DNA of 64,000 bases from Chaetorhynchus papuensis (GCA_013396525.1 VWYX01000857.1:173352-237351), one strand, 5' to 3'. Shown: positions 50,201 to 60,200, numbered from the stretch's first letter. Numbers and translations are program-made. Notes: generated from the sequence alone by a model not told the origin.

Positions 50201-51408
50201 GCTGAAACGCCCTGCCCTGCCTGTGCCCTCATCTGGTTGGTGAAGAACTTAAAACAACACCAGGTGCTCACAGGCATGGCTGGCAGGAGTCACTCACCCC
50301 CATCTGGGGTTGATAAGTGGTTCTGGGTGCAGCCAATTCCCACCCAGAGAGCGGCTGAGGATTTGGGTGTTGCAGCAGGGCTCACAGTGTTCCTGGGGCT
50401 GTGGCTGTGCCAGGCCTAGCTGGGAACATTGACTGCAAAATGTTTCAGGTGCAGACAGAGCCTTTGGAGAACAGGTAACAGCTGCCTGGAACAGTGCAGG
50501 GTATGTTTTCATCTGGGATCCTTGGCCAGCCAAACTCTCCCTTCCCATTGCAATGGCAACCTCTTCTTGCAGACAAGCCCCTGGTGTGGCTGAGCAAGTT
50601 GTTTTCAGGACTGAAGTTTTCCAGTACTGATTTTTCAACCGAAGTCTGTGGTACAAATCTTAGGCCTGGCCTGAGCTGGCAAGAGGAAGAATGTCTCACC
50701 ACCTCTCTAATTCTCTGGAGCTAATCACAATCTCTTTGACAAAGGTGATAACACAAACAGGGTTTAGCTTCTTTTTGACATAGTTTGGGAAACTGCCTTA
50801 TGCAAACCAGTTTTAAAGAATAGTTGAGTCCCACCTCTGGTAGCCAAATGAAACTATTATTATCTCTCAGGCAGCAAAAGTGTTTCTAGCAGTGTTTTTG
50901 AAAAGTACTAGTGTAATTTTACAGGCCAATGTAGACTGTCCTCCAGGGTTGAAATCATCCCCGTGTTTTTTAAAAAACAGCGGAAATAGAATGGATGTCA
51001 CAGCTGACTAAAGTTTTTGGAAGGTTTTAATTTTAATGAACAATGAGAAATGCAAAGCATCATTCTGGGCTGGCTCAGTTTGAGGAGGTGATGCACCTGT
51101 GTCAGTGCAGTGCCTTGTGTCTACAGCCATTCCTGTCTTTGAGAACATCATAACCACCCAGCACAGTCCTGAGCCAGCACAGCTGAAGCTGGCACAAGGT
51201 CCTTCACCCTCGCTCTGTGGTCCCAGGACTTGGAGCAGCAGCAGGTCTGGGGCAGTAGCAGCTGGATGCCAATCCTGTGTTGCTAATCTTCACATGCACT
51301 GTAAAACCAGAGGAGCTATACCTCAGTGACACCTGGCTTGATAATATCTTTGATGCTATCTTCCCCCAGTACCCCTCCCCACCACTCTTCCCCCATCCTT
51401 TCTAAGGG
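47201..51408. other. unique non-coding sequence, nothing recognised
   Basis: A T12 tract lies at 48,501-48,512. Frames at 47,212-47,595 minus (127 codons) and 50,294-50,656 minus (120 codons) resemble no known family. C-rich sequence precedes the A-tract at 51,409. Confidence 0.5.
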
Positions 51409-51440
51409 AAAAAAAAAAAAAAAGAAAGAAAAGGAAGGAA
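51407..51440. repeat. A-rich tract grading into GA-rich sequence
   Basis: An A run of about 16 is followed by GAAAGAAAAGGAAGGAAG. No AATAAA precedes it. Simple sequence. Confidence 0.85.
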
Positions 51441-51829
51441 GCTTGCATTCTGATGCTGGGTCAGTGGATATGGGATAATTCAAATTCAGCACCTTCCTCT
51501 GAGCTATGTAGTACCCAAGGGACAGTATCTTACTCTGCTCCTTCCTATCACTCTGTGCACTTGTAGGGGCTTATGGTATTACTGCAAAACACTCTAGACA
51601 TGCACAGCATGAAGAAACAAGTTGAAAGGTACATTTGGATGCTCCAGACTCAAATCAGATAAACTCACAGGATTCACGTGGCCTCTGACACCAGGTGATT
51701 GCAAATGGTAATAAATAGATTCCAAATTCAGGTTGGCACATGCTTTCCTAGCAAGGGGACTAAAAATAACTGCATTTTAACAGACTAAGTGGTTAGAGAA
51801 CTTTGTTAATTCAGACATAAACCTGTTAG
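51441..51829. other. unique non-coding sequence, nothing recognised
   Basis: Nothing identifiable. Composition becomes more AT-rich towards the candidate element that follows. Confidence 0.5.
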
Positions 51830-52270
51830 CATAAAATATTGCCGGAGGTCTGAAATGGCCTCAGACAGTTTACATTTTTCATCAAGATTGCTGTTAGAGA
51901 CAACTAACCCCTTCTCTCCCTAAGAATAATGCTGCTTTTCCACAAGGCAACCCAAAAGCCAATCTCTTTGTACACAAGAGAAATGCCTCTAATCTAGACT
52001 TTATTAGACTGATCACTATATAATGGCTTTAGAAACTCTGGACAAAATAGAGCAGTGGGTTTAGCTGACGGTAATGTCAGATTGCTGTCAATAATCCCCA
52101 GCAGATGCAAACGTGTGACCCTTTTCCCCCTTAATTGTTGAATATTTATTTTTATCTTATAATGTTAATAAGGTTTATTGTGCTACAGAGAGCGCTGATA
52201 TCACATGACCTTCATCTTCCTGACTCACAACAAAACCAGAAACATTACACTGCCTGTCACGTCCTGTTGC
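51830..52270. other. candidate conserved non-coding element, AT-rich
   Basis: Long complex AT-rich block without simple repeats: TCTAATCTAGACTTTATTAG, GCTGACGGTAATGTCAG, CCCCTTAATTGTTGAATATT, TATCTTATAATGTTAATAAGG and AGCGCTGATATCACATGACC. It has dense homeodomain, GATA-like and forkhead-like cores. Among the AT-rich blocks in this window it is one of the most enhancer-like. This is texture-based inference. Confidence 0.35.
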
Positions 52271-52358
52271 TTAATGATAATGTGTAGGTTAGTTGCTTTT
52301 CTTCCCCACACAATATTATTTATTCCTTTTGGACTGCCTTCCCTTATTTGGAGTTGCC

Positions 52359-52382
52359 ATCGTGCCGAGAAAAAGGCACGAT
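52359..52382. other. perfect 8-bp inverted repeat (hairpin)
   Basis: ATCGTGCC (52,359-52,366) and GGCACGAT (52,375-52,382) are exact reverse complements around an 8-nt purine loop GAGAAAAA. Each arm carries one CpG. Possible RNA hairpin or dimeric factor site; could be chance. Confidence 0.6.
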
Positions 52383-53671
52383 TGAAACAGGGGGTTCTGG
52401 AGCACCTTTTCAGTATGAGCAGAGGGAACAACAACAGAAAAATAAATATGCAACTAGTCTGTAGACAGCACTTGTTCAGTTTATGAGTGGCATTATAAGA
52501 TGTGATTGCCTAAAAGAGCAGGGGACTGGATTTGGTGAACCAGGAGGGATCTAGCAACTCAGTCATGCTAAATAAGACCTAGATAAAAGCCTGAGTAACC
52601 CTAGTCTTAATAAACAAAAACAGACTATGCAAAGGACATGGGAGGAAAAAAAACCCCCAGACAATTCTAATTTTCTTTGGAACAGAATTAGCTCCACTCG
52701 TGTATATTTGAGATGGCAGGAACCCAAAGTAAAGGTTTACATCTGGTCCTCTATTTGTGCTGTGCTGAGCCAGGATCCCCAACCCAGATAACTCATTTTG
52801 GATCAGCCATGTTGGTGCTACATAGGATCTAAGGGCTAAATTGATACAGACAGAAGAACGCAACAGCTCGCAAAATTCGACTGTAGCTCAGGCTGCACCT
52901 TTACACAGCACTGCAGGGAAAGGTGAGGCTCATGTGCAGGTGGATTAACTTGAATTCCCACACACAGGGATGAATGGCTGCAGTTCCCAAAGCAACACTG
53001 GCCATGTCTAGCAACTGCTTCCCACTCCCTCCCCAGCAAAGGGAAAACCAAGGTGTGCCTCAGGCCCAGCATCTCCTGCCCGTCGCTGGGGCAGAGCAGC
53101 CAGTGCATCACACCCCTCAGTTCTTTGATCCCAGGTCTAAACTGAGCAGAGATACAGAAACCATTGTCAATGTGCTTCAGGAAAGCACGTGCAGGATGGA
53201 GGATGCACAATAAAGAAGCAGAGAGTACCTGGGCAGCTCAGCCCCTGGGGCAGCTGTCCCCAGCCTCTGGACACGGCTGGCTGTGAGTGGTCTCACTGGG
53301 AGGAACAGGGCTAAACACAGAGGAGGTCCCCCACCTTCTGCGGGCAGGCAGGACCTGGCTCTGGCTTTGCACCAAGAGTTTGGCAAGGGGTGCAGTGGGA
53401 AGCCCAGAAGATTTAGCATTTTGTCTGTGCCAGAAATCTCCAGCTGCACAGTCCTGAACACAAACCTTGTATATCCTGAAAACAGCGAAGATAAGTGATT
53501 TTGGGGTTTGTTACATGTTTTAAATGGAGTGAGAGCCCTCAGCTATTCCAGCATATTCCCTTTGCAGGTTCATTAATGAGACCTATGGGAATAGAATTGG
53601 GTTCTTTCTCACTGTTATTTGGACTGTGAGAAAAAAAAATCGTAGAAAGGAGAAGCTATTTTCAAACCATG
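52383..53671. other. unique non-coding sequence, nothing recognised
   Basis: Frames of 94-124 codons on both strands overlap without family signature. The stretch 52,720-52,860 may be an old repeat (CCAGGATCCCCAACCCAGATAA phrase) but I cannot place it. Confidence 0.45.
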
Positions 53672-53689
53672 TTTTTTTTTTTTTTTTTT
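53672..53689. repeat. T18 homopolymer
   Basis: Eighteen consecutive T. On the minus strand no AATAAA precedes it, so a retrocopy tail is not supported. Confidence 0.9.
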
Positions 53690-53849
53690 GTTTCGCAACT
53701 GAAATGTTTACCAGGTTTCTGTCATTAAGTCCAGATATTTGGGGTATACATTAGAATTGTGCAAAGACTAGTCTAGATTTTCGTGTGTGGTTAATTTTAC
53801 TGAGATCTCTGCAATAAATTATTTACATTGCTTTTTTAAACATTATTTT

Positions 53850-53891
53850 ATGGTATGAAAATAATATTTCATGGTATAAAAATAACGTTTC
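53850..53891. repeat. tandem duplication of a 21-bp AT-rich unit
   Basis: Two directly adjacent 21-bp units (53,850-53,870 and 53,871-53,891), both beginning ATGGTAT and ending TTTC, differ at three positions. The second unit carries a CpG (AACGTTT) absent from the first. The surrounding 53,690-53,990 is AT-rich. Confidence 0.8.
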
Positions 53892-54254
53892 AGTCTATGT
53901 GGTCATCATACAACACAGTACTTTTATTTTGTTCAGAGCACTGTGTAAGCATTAGTGAACTGAATGTTAGGGTACACTAGTGAATTAGGCAGCACATCCC
54001 AGTTACATGAAAAATGTGTCTGCTTCCCAAATGTCTTTGCACCAGTATTACTATTTTGATGAGGGGAGGATAATTTTTACCATGGTGATAAAAGCCCCAC
54101 AATCCCCAAACCTGGTTGCAGTTAAATCAAAAATGAAAGTATCATATCTGTGTCTGGCTGCCCCCCAAACACTGGTGTCAGCACTCCTGACTAAAGTAGC
54201 ATGGGGCAGGTCTTGGTTTTCAGCCTGTTACATCAGTACTGATGTAGCTAATGC
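53892..54254. other. unique non-coding sequence, nothing recognised
   Basis: AT-rich to mixed sequence. The 83-codon plus frame at 54,007-54,258 has no recognised family. Confidence 0.5.
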
Positions 54255-54320
54255 ATGACAGATGTCGTGGTGAAATCATAGATCCACTGAAGTCACTGGC
54301 AAAGCTCCCATTCGTTTAGA
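54255..54320. repeat. ancient amniote repeat scrap (CCACTGAAGTCACTGG motif)
   Basis: GGTGAAATCATAGATCCACT, then GAAGTCACTGGCAAAGCTCC and CATTCGTTTAGATGG. It shares the TGGTGAAATC start, the CACTGAAGTCA core and the TTTTGCCA-type complement with the copies at about 9,545 and 26,225. Family name uncertain. Confidence 0.45.
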
Positions 54321-55694
54321 TGGTCCTAAGGCTTTGCTCAGTACAATTTAGGCTCCGTGTGCAATACCCCAAACACAGGTCATCCCCAGCTACAGCATGG
54401 CTGTTTCCCCAACCCAGGAGCAGGATGGGCAGGCAGTGGCAGTGTGCACAGGGCCAGGATGTGCTCCTATAACTGGTGTCCTCAGGCAGCTGCACATGAT
54501 GGGCAGATCCAGTGGGGGCAATTGCCACAGAAGCGCTTCTGCCCACTCCTTCTCCTCTGTTGTCCTGCAACATCTGTATAACACCTACAGAAATCACTGG
54601 AGTCGGCAAGTAAAGCTTTAGCTGGTTTAGAGGCAATTTAGTATTGGAAAGGAAAGAAGAAGAGCTAGTACTGCATTAACTTTCAGCTTTGCACTAGCTG
54701 CCTACCAGATGCTTGGGGATGGGAGACCTGGAAACCTTGACCCTGCTGTGTAGCATTTCACCCATTACATGAGCCAGGAGATTCAGTGCACGGCCTCTGG
54801 GAATCACAGGGAAATAACACTGCAGTCACATTCCCCGAGCCAGGAAATGGGTACAGATGCCCACAGACTGCTTGTATTGCTGCATTTTCCCATGCTTTTG
54901 AGATCTGTGTGCCTCTGTCCTGTGTGTGGTTATGCAAACAGAAATGACCTGGCTGCAGAGCCACACTCCCAGCTCTATCCTGTGTGCGGGCACAAGGAAA
55001 GCTGTTCCCTGTCCCCCTTACGGAAAAAAAAAGGTCTGGATGGTTTTTTGGTGGCCCTCCTTGCAGCAGTTTGCACACCATAAATAGCATGCTTACTGCT
55101 CCCTGGGAATCCATGGAAGATGTTGATCTCTCAGCTGAGAGCTGTTTAAGAAGAAATAGGATCCACCTCTGTGTGGGCTGAGCTGCTGAGAAACACACTC
55201 GTGTGCTCTGGCTGGGCATTGTGATGCACTGGTGCTTCTGATACCCAGTTTGTTTAAAGCTGGGCAGGGTATCTCTGCCATACACTGTGGTGAAGGGAAA
55301 TCAGAAGCCACTGCACTCATAACTTCTTTCATTGATAAATTAAACAAGCTGGCACTATGGACTGCAACTGAAAAGATGACACATCTGTTTTCCACAGAGG
55401 CAAAAGCTGAGTGCTGGACTTTCCCATTCTCACTCCAGTTCCAGTGTCCCACCTCAGTCCTTTCAAAGTGCTGCAAGGGGAAAGTTCAGCAGAGGGAAGG
55501 GAAGGCAGCATGTCCAGCCCCACCATGTATGAGGAAAACTCCTTACCAGTGGGAACACCAGCTGAAGAGTGAAACGGATGGATCACCAAGGCAGTATGGT
55601 CAGGATCACTTAATGAGATGGGCACAAACCCAAAAATGTGTCCTTCAAACACCAGGACTTGCATCCAGAAGCAGAATACAAACCACAGTCCTAT
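54321..55694. other. unique non-coding sequence, nothing recognised
   Basis: The 175-codon minus frame at 54,758-55,285 and the 154-codon plus frame at 55,232-55,696 were examined and show no domain, signal peptide or repeat logic. They are opposed by other frames and are most likely chance. Confidence 0.45.
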
Positions 55695-56285
55695 AACTGC
55701 AGGGAACACCACATCTAGAGAGGATTGATGAGAAAGATGAATGTGTCTAACAGTTCAAGAAGGTTGTGGATGAGGTGAGGATGAATCCAAGAAAGGCCAC
55801 AGAACAAAATGACTAAGTACTGGAAAATGTGGCTTGAAGTGACAGACTGGAGAAGACACTCCATCTGTTTAGCCTAACGAAGACAAAGTTGAGAGAATGA
55901 CTTGATCACAGCCTCTAAGTACTGACATGGGGAACAGAAATGGGATAATAGAAGGCTTTTCAATCTAGCTGACGCAACTATAATAAGATCCAACTGGAAG
56001 CTGGAAGCCAGACAAATTTTGACTACAAATAAGGTGCAGATGTTTAACAGTGAGGGTAATTAACCAGTGGAACTAATTACCAAGGACTGTGGGGACTATC
56101 ACCAACAACTTTAAATCAGGATTAGATTTCCTCCCCCTCCCCCTGCCAGAGATGTGCTCTAGTTCATTCAGGAACGAATTCAGAGATGTCCTTCAGTGTG
56201 TGTATTACTCAGGAGCTCGGGTTAGATTATCAAGGCAGTTTTCTCTGCCTTTGGAATACCCCTGTGATTCACAGGCCCTTGAAGC
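55695..56285 (+). repeat. ancient CR1/L3-like LINE 3' region
   Basis: Read on the plus strand, a series of phrases follows the 3' part of an old amniote CR1/L3-type LINE in order: CTGTTTAGCCTAACGAAGAC, GAGAATGACTTGATCACAG, AATAGAAGGCTTTTCAATC, CAACTGGAAGCTGGAAGCCA, GACTACAAATAAGGTGCAGA, TTAACAGTGAGGGTAATTAA, CCAGTGGAACTAATTACCAA, AAATCAGGATTAGATTTCC and AGATTATCAAGGCAGTTTTC. The last corresponds to the usual AGATGATCA..GGTCCCTTCTGGCC ending. It is more diverged and of a different subfamily from the 38.2-kb copy, so it is an older insertion. No coding capacity remains. Confidence 0.8.
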
Positions 56286-57148
56286 ACCTAAACACTGCAG
56301 AAAACTTGCAGCACCTGCCCAAACTGACTCATGACACTTCATTTCATACCCTGGGCTGTTAAGTAGTAAGGGGACAAATTGTTAAGAGTGGGAGGAGAAG
56401 GGTGTGGGCGACAGGATCGCAGATCCCCTCCGTGTAAGCCTGTGCATTATCTTGGTGATTCAGTTACTTCTTTAAAGACATAAAAAGAATGAAAGAATTA
56501 AGATGGCAGATGTAATTGTCTGCCCTGCTAAAAGCATTGCACGCAAAATGAGCTTTCAGGAAAGATACTGATAAAGTGCGTTTTGTGTTCCTCTTGCTGT
56601 GCCGTGCTGAACTTGGCCAGGGAAAGGAGCACCCCAAAATCAGAACAGGAAGAAACAACCCTCTCTGAAGTCATCCTGGGGAGCAGCAGTGAGCCATGGC
56701 ATGCCTCCTGGCCCACCAGTGACAGACCATGAAACTGCCTCCATCTGCTGCTGAGCCCCTGTGGACATTTCATCTAAGAAAACAACCAGCCCAGCATCAG
56801 CAATGCTCTGGTGCAGCAGCCCAAAGGGAAGCACACTGACTGTCTTGGGAGCCTGCGATGGATGGAGATGGACCCCAGGCCTGGACCTGCACAGTCTGTG
56901 GTGAAACCCCTGTGTGTTGCAGTTCAGGGCAGATGGAGGGGAGGCCAACATGAAATACAGGGTATAGACAACCTCTCCCTGGCCTTGGAGTGGGAGAAAT
57001 CAAGAAATGATTGGAGGTGTTTGCAGTTTTGCTATAGTTTTGCTCCTGACACGGTGGCAGGGCTGGTGGACAGAGAGACTAGGAGGGGCTCTTGACTTGC
57101 AAGCCACAGTGTCACCCTGTCCCAGGGTGGCCCTGACAACCTCCTGTA
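56286..57148. other. unique non-coding sequence, nothing recognised
   Basis: Mixed sequence leading into the minisatellite. Frames of 81-103 codons near 56,528-57,095 overlap on both strands and match nothing. Confidence 0.5.
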
Positions 57149-57218
57149 ACCTTCCAGGGCCTTCTAGAACCTTCTGGGACCTTTCAGAACCTTCCAGGGC
57201 CTTCCAGGACCTTCTCAA
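57149..57218. repeat. 10-bp minisatellite forming a heat-shock-element array
   Basis: Seven contiguous 10-bp units of consensus RCCTTCYAGR with no indels. Read as 5-bp steps, the array alternates nTTCn and nGAAn-like pentamers, the grammar of heat-shock elements. A perfect 13-bp element TTCTAGAACCTTC lies at 57,162-57,174, and a one-mismatch copy lies at 57,182-57,194. It sits 18 bp before a CpG-rich domain. Known: HSF trimers bind three or more inverted nGAAn units. Inferred: binding here. Confidence 0.85.
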
Positions 57219-57235
57219 GCCATGCTGACATTGAA

Positions 57236-58345
57236 CAGAGTGGTGGCAGAAGCGCAGGAGCAGAGCGGATGTGGTGAACACCCCGTTCCCCCTGCGGTCC
57301 CGTCCCTCACATCTCCCGGCTCCCACACGGCCTGGACATGCCCGGTGCCGGGGGCAGGCAGGGCAGGCAGGGCTGGGGGGAGGAGGCTCCTCAGCTGCCT
57401 GCTCGCACCTGCCGGCGCTCGCAACTGCAATTAGTTGCACCCGGTCGAAGCCAAATTGAGGCCCCTTTCAAACCGCAACTCTGTGCGTTTTGTTTCCAAA
57501 GGGAAGTTCATCTTTTATGTGCATGCAAAATGGATAAAACCCGAGGAACCTTTTTTTCATCCCCCCCTCCTCCCTTCTCTCCGTCAGGCAGGAATTTATT
57601 TAAAAGCACCCGCTGCTGCGGCAGGGAGATGCAGTGGGTTGAGGTCTGTAGTGATCCTTCTTTTGTGGCATGGGAAAGGGTGGCTTTTTCCAAAGAGTAG
57701 GCTCGGCGTGTGGCCTGCTCAGGGTGAGGGGATCCCCGGCGTGGGTGGGCAAGTTGGGCCCTCTGCCCCATTTGGGAAACCTGTCCCCTTCACCCGGAGA
57801 AGATGGAGAAAAGTGGGCAGGGGGGTGAGCTTCTGCTGCTCGTGAGGAGATATGCCCCGGGGGCACTGAGAGCTCCTCTGGGAAGCAGCGTGGGTAGGAA
57901 ATGACGGACACCAGGCAGCCTTTCCCTTGCCCTCCGTCTCCTTCCCTCCTCCCTCGCTCCTCCACATTGTTTTTCCTGCATCCGCATCCTGCTGCACCCA
58001 GGCGTGGGTCCCCCTTCCCGAGGAGGCTGCCTGCGTGGTGGTGCCCAGCCCTGGGATGGGTTCATCGGGAGGCAGAGCCCCCCCGGGTGAGTGCCGGGAG
58101 GTGCTGATGCCGCGGCGTGCGGGGGATCCGGCAGCCACCGCATTAAGAGGATTTACAAACGAGATAAGGCACAGCGCTGAGCTTCCCTCGGTAATCGTGC
58201 CGCACACAATTCGGGGCTGCGCCGGGAATTTCGGCGCAGCTGACAGGTACACAGCACTGATCCAATTGTCCTTACAGCCGCTATTAGCCAAAATAAGGGG
58301 CAACCGGTATTACAAATGATTTCTGGGTAAATGCTTAGCTTCGGT
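57236..58345. promoter_or_regulatory. CpG-rich domain, likely CpG island
   Basis: The densest CpG region in the window. About 17 CpGs occur in the first 245 bp at roughly 60% GC or more, and dense CpGs recur at 57,700-57,800 and 58,000-58,320. It contains a C-rich CT stretch, a TATTTAAAAG element at 57,597-57,606 that could act as a weak TATA box on the plus strand, and the palindrome at 58,216. Overlapping frames (up to 194 codons on the minus strand at 57,719-58,303) are explained by GC richness. A promoter for an unannotated transcript is possible; no exon is identified. Confidence 0.55.
58216..58240. other. perfect 9-bp CpG-rich inverted repeat
   Basis: GCTGCGCCG (58,216-58,224) and CGGCGCAGC (58,232-58,240) are exact reverse complements around a 7-nt loop GGAATTT. 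Each arm has two CpGs. It lies in complex, non-GC-simple sequence (CAAACGAGATAAGG upstream, CCGCTATTAGCCAAAATAAG downstream) that looks conserved. It could be a dimeric factor site or an RNA hairpin. Confidence 0.7.
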
Positions 58346-58549
58346 TCTGAATGATCTCTCAGCAATAATCCACACATAATCCTCAATACAGAGACTCTGC
58401 TTTAAAGGAAGCTCCATTTTGAGCAGGCCTCAATAATGCATGGATGTCCTGATTCACAAAATAAGGGGGAGGAGGGAACAGGAAAGCCACTTTTGTTTTA
58501 CAGACTTTTTTTTCCTGGGTTTTCTTTTTTTTTCTGGGAAAAAAAAAAT
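58346..58549. other. mixed sequence with T/A hairpin-forming tracts
   Basis: The last 50 bp contain T8, T9 and A10 runs; the T9 and A10 runs are separated by CTGGG and are complementary. Simple sequence. Confidence 0.6.
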
Positions 58550-58740
58550 AGGGAAGTGTGTGATCATGTACGTATTATTTATTAAGAGAAGATTACCTGC
58601 TTGGTAATTATTTATTTGGGAGAATAATTTTAACTATAATGATTGTGTATGACCTGTTTCAGGCAGGTCTGCTGTATCTGGAAAATAAACAAATGAAGAA
58701 AAATCTCCTGTAATGACTCAGTTCATGATGTTTATTCCTC
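58550..58740. other. candidate conserved non-coding element, homeodomain-rich
   Basis: ATGTACGTATTATTTATTAAG, GGTAATTATTTATTTGGG, AATTTTAACTATAATGATTG and TGTAATGACTCAG (AP-1/Maf-like) occur within 190 bp without simple repeats. It continues the regulatory-looking zone downstream of the CpG-rich domain. Confidence 0.35.
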
Positions 58741-59682
58741 AGAACACTCTTGGTGACTTAGCGTGAGGGAATGAGTGTGCTACTAGTTAACACCTCTCTT
58801 CTCCTCTGCACTTACTGACATGAAGGGTTGCCTGGTCCAGTGGCATTTATGCAGCCCCACTAGCAGGGTACCTGAGAGGCCTGCAGTCTTTGGTGGACTG
58901 GGTGGCCTCATCACAGCCCCATGAAGTGAAGCAGGAAAATATGCTGCTCCCTGAGGCACAAATCCCAGAGAGGAGCAGGTGACTCTTCCCAAAAACCTCT
59001 ACTCATTTTGTGCTGGCATGAGAGCCAGGGCTGGGTTTTCAGAACCTCTTAGCACCCACTCCAGCACTCATGCCTGGCTATTTATGTTCTTTGAAGAGTG
59101 TTCTTCCTACAACAACTTGATTGCCAGAGAGTGGGCACAGAAGAGTTTGCGTCTGCAACAATTACTCTGTGAGTAATCCTTGGGTAATTCCAGGAGGCTT
59201 TACCTGGCTGACTAAGGACTCTTAGCCTATTACCAAACCATTGGATATATCCTCGACAAATATTTTTGGCCCATTGCTTCCTCTAGGGCTTTCAGGGGGA
59301 CTGGAATAGGTTTTGTAATCTCTGGTGTACCTTAATTAACATCCACAGGACATTTTGACCAATAGGCTCATCTCTTGGCTATACAATAGAGGAGTGTTGG
59401 AAACCATATCTGTTCATCATGAATCATATTCTCCTAGCTACCTGCTACAGAGGGGAAAGGAGGCCCTGCCAAATGCCACAGACAAAAATTTTAATATTTC
59501 TCCACTAGCAAATTCTGAAAAAGCAAACAATATTTTCATAGTTTGTTTACTCATTTGTTCCTTAAAAGAGGCAAGGGAATCTGTGAATCAGAAGAATTTC
59601 CATCTCAAAAAATTGCTTTGGCAGCCAGTGGCTTGTAATTTAAGATTAAGCAATTGAATTTCATGAAGTCCTGCTTAAAATT
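58741..59682. other. unique non-coding sequence, nothing recognised
   Basis: Ordinary sequence. The 100-codon plus frame at 59,355-59,657 has no recognised family. Confidence 0.5.
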
Positions 59683-59752
59683 CACTACCCCACACCCCAT
59701 CACCATACACATAAAAAACCCCACACAACAGTCCCGCCACCACCTCCCCTAG
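59683..59752. repeat. C/A-rich low-complexity stretch
   Basis: About 70 bp made almost entirely of C and A with ACCCCACACCCCATCACC-type runs. Low complexity. Confidence 0.75.
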
Positions 59753-59769
59753 CATCTATAAGATCTACT

Positions 59770-60200
59770 ACAAGTCAGTAAAAAAATGTCTAATCAGCTG
59801 GGAGGTCACAAAATGTGCTTAATAAAGATGTTGTCTGCATGACTGCTGGATTTTTCCCCTCACAGCGTTCGCAGCCTATCAGGCAGTTTCCGTTCTGATG
59901 CAGTGCCAGTGCCGGGCTGACTTCAATCAGGCTGCACAAATCAGCAGAGCAGAAATGCCTCCTTCCCTCCATCACCTGAAGCCAATGCTGATTCATCTCT
60001 TCAGGCCCGTTCCTCCTGCCCTTTCTCTGAATTCGCTGATTGCTGAATCATTTTTTTTTCCCTTTTATTTTCTTCCCCCCTTTACCCTCTGGAGTTCCTG
60101 GCGCTGAATGCAACATGCTCTGTTTCGAGATCTGACTGAAAGGGAATATGGAAATTAATTGGCTCGGGCTGCTCGCAGCCTTTTCCACGTGCCTGTACTG
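59770..60200. other. candidate conserved non-coding element
   Basis: Complex sequence with AATGTCTAATCAGCTGGGAGG, TGCTTAATAAAGATG, CAGCGTTCGCAGCC, GATTGCTGAATCA, GAAATTAATTGGCTCGGGC and an E box CCACGTGC. A T9 run and a C run interrupt it near 60,050. Enhancer-like texture; conservation untested. Confidence 0.3.

Noticed and set aside
53672..53689. T18 as a minus-strand polyA tail
   Set aside because: No polyadenylation hexamer precedes it on the minus strand; simple homopolymer.
55232..55696. 154-codon plus-strand frame just before the old CR1
   Set aside because: It has no domain and is opposed by frames of 127 codons on the minus strand. Its end abuts the LINE relic, but its translation does not resemble CR1 ORF2.
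57719..58303. 194-codon minus-strand open frame, the longest in the window
   Set aside because: It lies in the CpG-rich domain where stop codons are rare. Other frames on both strands are also open here, composition follows GC content, and no domain or signal is recognisable.
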